Shown: positions 7,556 through 10,137 of the stretch, one piece after another
Layout of the letters: each line of letters opens with the position of its first letter
Numbering within the stretch: position 1 is the stretch's first letter
NCBI GenBank assembly: GCA_900557255.1
Contig: USSA01000103.1
Location: forward strand, 1 to 10,137
Direction: 5' to 3'
Source of the DNA: an uncultured Prevotella sp.
GTDB taxonomy: Bacteria; Bacteroidota; Bacteroidia; Bacteroidales; Bacteroidaceae
Length of the DNA stretch: 10,137 nucleotides
Translations under genes and position numbers: made by a program
Notes under the pieces: model-generated
Databases searched by the model: none
Seen by the model: only the letters and a program-made list of their open reading frames with translations
What the model was told of the DNA's origin: nothing

Positions 7556-7871
7556 AATGTTCGCTTATTGTAATTAATTTAATGACTATACCTTCCTCAT
7601 GTTCTGTGAACAAAAGGCGATATTTAGACTTGTATCCTATTCTGACACTACTGTAACCAAGCAAATCTCCAACAAGAGGTTCGTAATGCAAAGAACCAAT
7701 GTCTTTCAATTCGGAAACATTGTCCACCATTTTCATTTTCTTTAAAACCTTAGCTAAGTCGGTTTTAAAAGATGCATTACTACTCAATTTCTTGTAAAGA
7801 CGATTAGTTGTGCAGCGACCTCTTAAGATTAAGTCTGACAATTCAATATCTTCACACTCTATTTTCAACAT
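7542..7871 (-). CDS. RelE/HigB-type toxin
   Basis: From the ATG at 7871 the product has 109 residues, the usual size. The N-terminus (MLKIECEDIELSDLILRG) and the C-terminal half (ELKDIGSLHYEPLVGDLLGY, SSVRIGYKSKYRLLFTEHE, ISEHYGDK) match the RelE/ParE-superfamily toxins often found before a HPxEVIKDE-type antitoxin in Bacteroidales. Such toxins cleave mRNA at the ribosome when free of antitoxin. The basic and aromatic residues near the end (R, Y, K, R in YKSKYRLLF; H and Y in EHYGDK) are candidates for the active surface. The toxin-first order is typical of higBA rather than relBE. The frame is open to 7913, but a -7 element lies at 7891-7898, so the upstream start is unlikely. Translation ends inside the antitoxin start region. 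Confidence 0.88.
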   Translation of the reverse strand: MLKIECEDIELSDLILRGRCTTNRLYKKLSSNASFKTDLAKVLKKMKMVDNVSELKDIGSLHYEPLVGDLLGYSSVRIGYKSKYRLLFTEHEEGIVIKLITISEHYGDK

Positions 7872-7890
7872 AAAATGCTCATTTTTGGTA

Positions 7891-7898
7891 CAAAGATA
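7891..7898 (-). promoter_or_regulatory. -7 promoter element of the toxin-antitoxin operon
   Basis: The minus strand reads TATCTTTG, an exact TAnnTTTG match. Transcription would start near 7884, 13 bases before the toxin ATG at 7871. The expected -33 position reads TTAT, not TTTG. Confidence 0.65.
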
Positions 7899-7907
7899 AG
7901 TAAAAAA

Positions 7908-7921
7908 TATCAAATATGATA
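7908..7921. promoter_or_regulatory. Candidate operator of the toxin-antitoxin operon
   Basis: TATCA, four bases, TGATA: a dyad 9 bases upstream of the -7 element, over the -33 region. Type II antitoxins commonly repress their own promoter from such sites, so HigA-type binding is the natural guess. The arms are short and AT-rich, so chance occurrence is possible. Confidence 0.4.
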
Positions 7922-8071
7922 ATTTTTAGGGATAAAAATACTTGTTATTCCTAATTTTTAAACACTTTATACATTTTTTTGCTGATTTCCATAACTCTTT
8001 TGCCTATCAACGGGTACTATGCTAAAAGCCACATTGTGCAAGCAATGAATTTAAAACAAGATGATTCTAGT

Positions 8072-8090
8072 CTCCTAAAAACCTCCTAAA
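8072..8090. repeat. Short direct repeat, 11-base period
   Basis: CTCCTAAA occurs at 8072-8079 and again at 8083-8090, one helical turn apart, about 65-85 bases upstream of the plus-strand -7 element. The spacing would place two protein subunits on the same DNA face. It may be an activator site for the HTH gene, or chance. Confidence 0.35.
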
Positions 8091-8131
8091 CTAACTTAAA
8101 GTGCAGGAAAAAGTTAAATAATCGCTGCTAC

Positions 8132-8156
8132 GCAAATAGATTGCGGAGTTATTTGC
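8132..8156. promoter_or_regulatory. Inverted repeat abutting the HTH-gene promoter
   Basis: GCAAATA at 8132-8138 and its exact complement TATTTGC at 8150-8156 are separated by 11 bases and end directly at the -7 element. No TTTG is found at the -33 position. A dimeric regulator, possibly the encoded HTH protein itself, could bind here. Confidence 0.45.
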
Positions 8157-8164
8157 TATCTTTG
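8157..8164 (+). promoter_or_regulatory. -7 promoter element of the HTH/nucleotidyltransferase operon
   Basis: TATCTTTG followed by CAAC is a typical Bacteroidota start region. Transcription would begin near 8171, about 19 nt before the ATG at 8190. Confidence 0.7.
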
Positions 8165-8189
8165 CAACAGAAATTAAAAAGAATAGCTT

Positions 8190-8600
8190 ATGCCAGCAAA
8201 CAAGAATGCCCTGATAAGGTACAAGACAATAGATAATTGCCTGAGAAACAAGTATCGCCGATGGACCATCGACAACCTGGTGGATGCTTGCAGCGATGCT
8301 CTCTATGACATGGAAGGCATCTCAAAAGGTGTGTCTTTGAGAACCGTACAGGCAGACCTGCAGATTATGCGTAGTGACAAACTGGGCTACAATGCCCCTA
8401 TAGAGGTGTATGATGGCAAATACTACCGCTATGCAGACCCCAACTATTCCATCTTCGACATGCCTCTGTCTGAAAACGACTATGAGATCATGAAAGAAGT
8501 CGTAGAAATGCTCAAGCAGCTGGAGGACTTTGACCACTTCTCGGAAATGGCAGACATCTATTCTGAAGAACCTTTCCATTTCGAAGAAGGCGACAATTGA
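8190..8600 (+). CDS. HTH-only protein related to the N-terminus of WYL-domain transcription regulators
   Basis: The product has 136 residues. Residues 5-85 match the winged-helix start of Bacteroidales WYL regulators: NALIRYKTIDNCLRNKYRRW, a recognition helix around SLRTVQADLQIMRS (49-62), and a wing GYNAPIEVYDGKYYRYAD (66-83). Relatives run to about 300-350 residues with a ligand-binding WYL domain; this one stops after LEDFDHFSEMADI with a short acidic tail EEPFHFEEGDN. Neither other frame continues a WYL domain, so this looks like domain loss rather than a fresh frameshift. It should bind DNA, perhaps as a dimer, but could not sense a ligand through WYL. The nucleotidyltransferase follows after 26 bases, so they share an operon, and it probably controls that promoter through the dyad at 8132-8156 (inferred). 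The ATG has only an A-rich leader. Confidence 0.82.
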   Translation: MPANKNALIRYKTIDNCLRNKYRRWTIDNLVDACSDALYDMEGISKGVSLRTVQADLQIMRSDKLGYNAPIEVYDGKYYRYADPNYSIFDMPLSENDYEIMKEVVEMLKQLEDFDHFSEMADIYSEEPFHFEEGDN

Positions 8601-8626
8601 AGACAACAATTAAAAAGAAGAAAGAA

Positions 8627-9475
8627 ATGATGGAACAAAACAATAATCAGGCAGAGCAGTACGCTAGCCAGGAAAGAATCAGCAAACACCTTCGGGAAAT
8701 CGAGGAGCAACACCACATCAAGATACTGTATGCCGTAGAATCCGGCAGCAGGGCATGGGGATTCTCATCTCCTGACAGCGATTGGGATGTACGCATCATC
8801 TATGTCCATGAACCAGAGTGGTACTTCCATATCGAAGAGCAAAAGGATACCATCGAGCAGATGTTCCCTGATGAAACAGACATGTCCGGCTGGGATCTGA
8901 AGAAAGCCCTGCGCCTCTTCAAAAGCTCCAACCCTTCACTCTTTGAATGGCTCCACTCTCCTATCATCTACCAAATGGACGAAACGTTCATCAACGAGAT
9001 CCACCAAATGGAAGACCAATATTTCAACAAGGAGAAAGCCATGTTCCACTACAACCATATCTACAAGAAGCATAATGACAGATACATCAAGGACTATGGA
9101 CTGCCATTGAAGAGATTCCTCTACTACCTCAGAGGTATCCTTGTATGTAAATGGTTATCTGACAAAGGCACCATCCCTCCTGTAAGATTCACAGAACTGG
9201 TGAATACCACTGTAGAGGATACTGACATGAAAGCAAAGATTGCTCACCTGCTGGAACTCAAAAAGAGAAGCAACGAACATAACCTGGAACCAGTAGATGA
9301 GCAGATCTTCGCTTGGGCACAGGAATGGGCAGAGTTCTACAACCAAAAGGTAGAGCAACTTCACCCTGAGAAAAAGACCAGTCATGATGACAAGCTCAAC
9401 AAGCTGATGTACGATACAGTAAACAGAATGGCCACGGAAATATCCAACGCCACATCTGTACTGCTGCTCAAATAG
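8627..9475 (+). CDS. RlaP/COG3541-type nucleotidyltransferase (DNA polymerase beta superfamily)
   Basis: From the ATG at 8627 the product has 282 residues. GSRAWG (40-45) and DSDWDVR (50-56) form the nucleotidyltransferase signature, with D52 and D54 as the metal-binding pair. Further family blocks follow: DLKKALRLFKSSNPSLFEWL (90-109), KRFLYYLRG (162-170) and GTIPPVRF (181-188), as in RlaP proteins, where the helix block is followed by a small residue stretch and PPxxF. Members transfer a nucleotide to an unknown acceptor and are found beside RNA ligases and repair genes in many bacteria. A TTG at 8597 would extend the frame by 10 lysine-rich codons and overlap the HTH stop, but the ATG pair at 8627/8630 behind an A/G-rich leader is the better start. 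No RNA ligase is present in the window. Co-transcription with the HTH gene is likely; the product appears soluble. Confidence 0.85.
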   Translation: MMEQNNNQAEQYASQERISKHLREIEEQHHIKILYAVESGSRAWGFSSPDSDWDVRIIYVHEPEWYFHIEEQKDTIEQMFPDETDMSGWDLKKALRLFKSSNPSLFEWLHSPIIYQMDETFINEIHQMEDQYFNKEKAMFHYNHIYKKHNDRYIKDYGLPLKRFLYYLRGILVCKWLSDKGTIPPVRFTELVNTTVEDTDMKAKIAHLLELKKRSNEHNLEPVDEQIFAWAQEWAEFYNQKVEQLHPEKKTSHDDKLNKLMYDTVNRMATEISNATSVLLLK

Positions 9476-9483
9476 TAAAATAC

Positions 9484-9540
9484 AAAAAAAGACTCAAAGC
9501 CACATTCCTGAAGGTAAACAGAAATGTGGTTTTGAGTCTT
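9484..9540. terminator. Long terminator hairpin, probably bidirectional
   Basis: An 18-base-pair stem (9489-9506 with 9523-9540, one G-U pair) closes a 16-base loop. It starts 13 bases after the nucleotidyltransferase stop, so it can end that operon on the plus strand, though its plus-side tail is not T-rich. On the minus strand the stem is followed by seven T (9490-9484), a strong terminator for transcription coming from the gene fragment at 9757-10041. Confidence 0.75.
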
Positions 9541-9756
9541 CTAGTTAACCTGAAACTTAAAAGCAACCAGATCTGAACAACAGGTAAATTGGAATACCTG
9601 AATTATTGAGCAATGAAAGGCTGCTAAGACAGATGTCTGTTGCCGTTAAAATGTTGCATTGCATTACCAAATTCCTTGATGGAAAATGCAAAGAACAGAA
9701 ATACAGCTACTATTGACGCTAAAAAACACCAATTTTCATTATCTTTTATAATAATT
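9541..9756. other. Stretch without a recognised gene, holding a possible transmembrane frame
   Basis: On the minus strand a frame different from the fragment next door runs to the stop at 9624-9626 and encodes one strongly hydrophobic segment (CFLASIVAVFLFFAFSI) followed by a short polar tail. It has no good start codon in this stretch; it could be the frameshifted end of the fragment at 9757-10041 or a decayed small membrane protein. Nothing else was recognised between 9541 and 9623. Confidence 0.3.
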
Positions 9757-10041
9757 CTATTTGTAGGTAATGAGTCTCTGCCCGGTCTCCCATCCACCTT
9801 TACGGTTGAGCATGTCCGGTTCATACCATTTGTTGAATACCACATAGTCACGCTTTGGCTGACGGACGATCACAGCGTTGAACTGCACATTGTTATGGGT
9901 CTTTCTCCCCCGGAACGGAATATACTGTCCCTGGTAGGAATGGAGCCCGGACACAAAGGTTCCACCGCTATTCTGGTCAATGCCCACACTTGTAATGATG
10001 ATGGTGTTGGGCACATACGTCTTACCTTCAAAGAGGGTGTG
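9757..10041 (-). pseudogene. Minus-strand gene fragment of unknown identity
   Basis: The frame is open from 10041 (just after a TGA at 10042-10044) to the TAG at 9757-9759, about 94 codons. Its translation, with stretches such as GLHSYQGQYIPFRGRKTHNN and YVVFNKWYEPDMLNRKGGW, and its codon choice (many CAG, AAC, ACC, GAC, GTG) look like a real protein, whereas the opposite strand does not. GC content is higher than in the flanks. There is no ATG; the only start candidate is a GTG at 10014 without a leader signal, and no promoter matches upstream. It is therefore read as a 5'-truncated remnant. A hydrophobic frame continues past its stop in another phase, and a strong minus-strand terminator follows at 9484-9540. 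No family was recognised. Confidence 0.5.
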
Positions 10042-10069
10042 TCATAAGTCTGTGACGCACCCTTTTTTT
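10035..10069 (+). terminator. Intrinsic terminator on the plus strand
   Basis: GGGTGTGTCA (10035-10044) pairs with TGACGCACCC (10053-10062) with one wobble; an 8-base loop lies between and seven T follow. It is textbook in form, but there is no convincing plus-strand gene before it. It overlaps the broken 5' end of the minus-strand fragment, so the junction may mark an element end. Confidence 0.65.
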
Positions 10070-10137
10070 GTGTGTGTTTCTGTATATTCTAGTTGAATCG
10101 TAGTCTTTCTTCACAAAGGGAATCTTATTATATTGTA

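Larger units (their letters stand above)
7872..8189. other. Divergent intergenic region between the toxin-antitoxin operon and the HTH gene
   Basis: This 318-base AT-rich gap holds two divergent promoters (7891-7898 minus, 8157-8164 plus), dyads at each, two copies of TAATTTTTA 32 bases apart (7920-7928 and 7952-7960), and a direct repeat at 8072-8090. No coding frame, tRNA or known riboswitch was recognised in it. Confidence 0.6.

Noticed and set aside
8597..8626. TTG start for the nucleotidyltransferase overlapping the HTH stop
   Set aside because: The added residues are a lysine-rich translation of the A-rich leader; the ATG at 8627 is the normal choice.
9640..10047. Plus-strand frame of 135 codons ending in the terminator at 10035-10069
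   Set aside because: It begins with TTG without a leader signal, its composition is not protein-like, and the minus strand of the same stretch codes better. The terminator position keeps a little doubt.

Overview
The window looks like an accessory stretch of a Bacteroidales chromosome, most likely Prevotella/Segatella-like. Five pieces of evidence support this: several promoters match the Bacteroidota -7 element TAnnTTTG, leaders are A-rich with no Shine-Dalgarno sequence, there is a BspA-type (LRR_5) leucine-rich repeat protein, a short Bacteroidota-style HU protein, and a toxin-antitoxin pair of a family common in gut Bacteroidales. No rRNA, tRNA, CRISPR array or intact insertion sequence was seen. 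Assignments are from reading motifs only; no database search was possible.

Layout, left to right. Positions 64-3758 (minus strand) hold a large SF2 helicase followed by a PD-(D/E)XK-type nuclease domain. The two frames overlap by 13 bases and read best as one roughly 1,235-residue helicase-nuclease split by a -1 frameshift. The unit has its own promoter, with a perfect inverted repeat where the -33 element should be, and is insulated from the upstream HU gene (3884-4174, minus) by a strong terminator. Positions 4175-4460 hold the HU promoter and, facing the other way, a near-consensus promoter with no gene behind it. Positions 4461-6182 (minus) encode an LRR_5 protein whose N-terminus is a remnant of a protein-kinase N-lobe. 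Positions 6419-7871 (minus) encode a RelE/HigB-type toxin and an overlapping antitoxin that carries an IrrE/ImmA-type zinc peptidase domain.

The strand switches in the 7872-8189 intergenic region. On the plus strand follow an HTH-only relative of WYL regulators (8190-8600) and an RlaP/COG3541-type nucleotidyltransferase (8627-9475), probably one operon ending at a large hairpin (9489-9540). The right end (9541-10137) holds a minus-strand gene fragment of unknown identity and a plus-strand terminator. The first 63 bases hold only the 3' flank of the nuclease gene.

Taken together this resembles a defence or stress island: helicase-nuclease, toxin-antitoxin with protease domain, and a regulator plus nucleotidyltransferase pair that in other genomes is linked to RNA repair. 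The most notable points are the split helicase-nuclease, the kinase-remnant/LRR fusion, the WYL-less regulator paired with a nucleotidyltransferase, and the fact that three accessory promoters lack a -33 TTTG and instead carry dyads there. Joint function of these units is inference; only the toxin-antitoxin pair and the regulator-nucleotidyltransferase pair are clearly co-transcribed.
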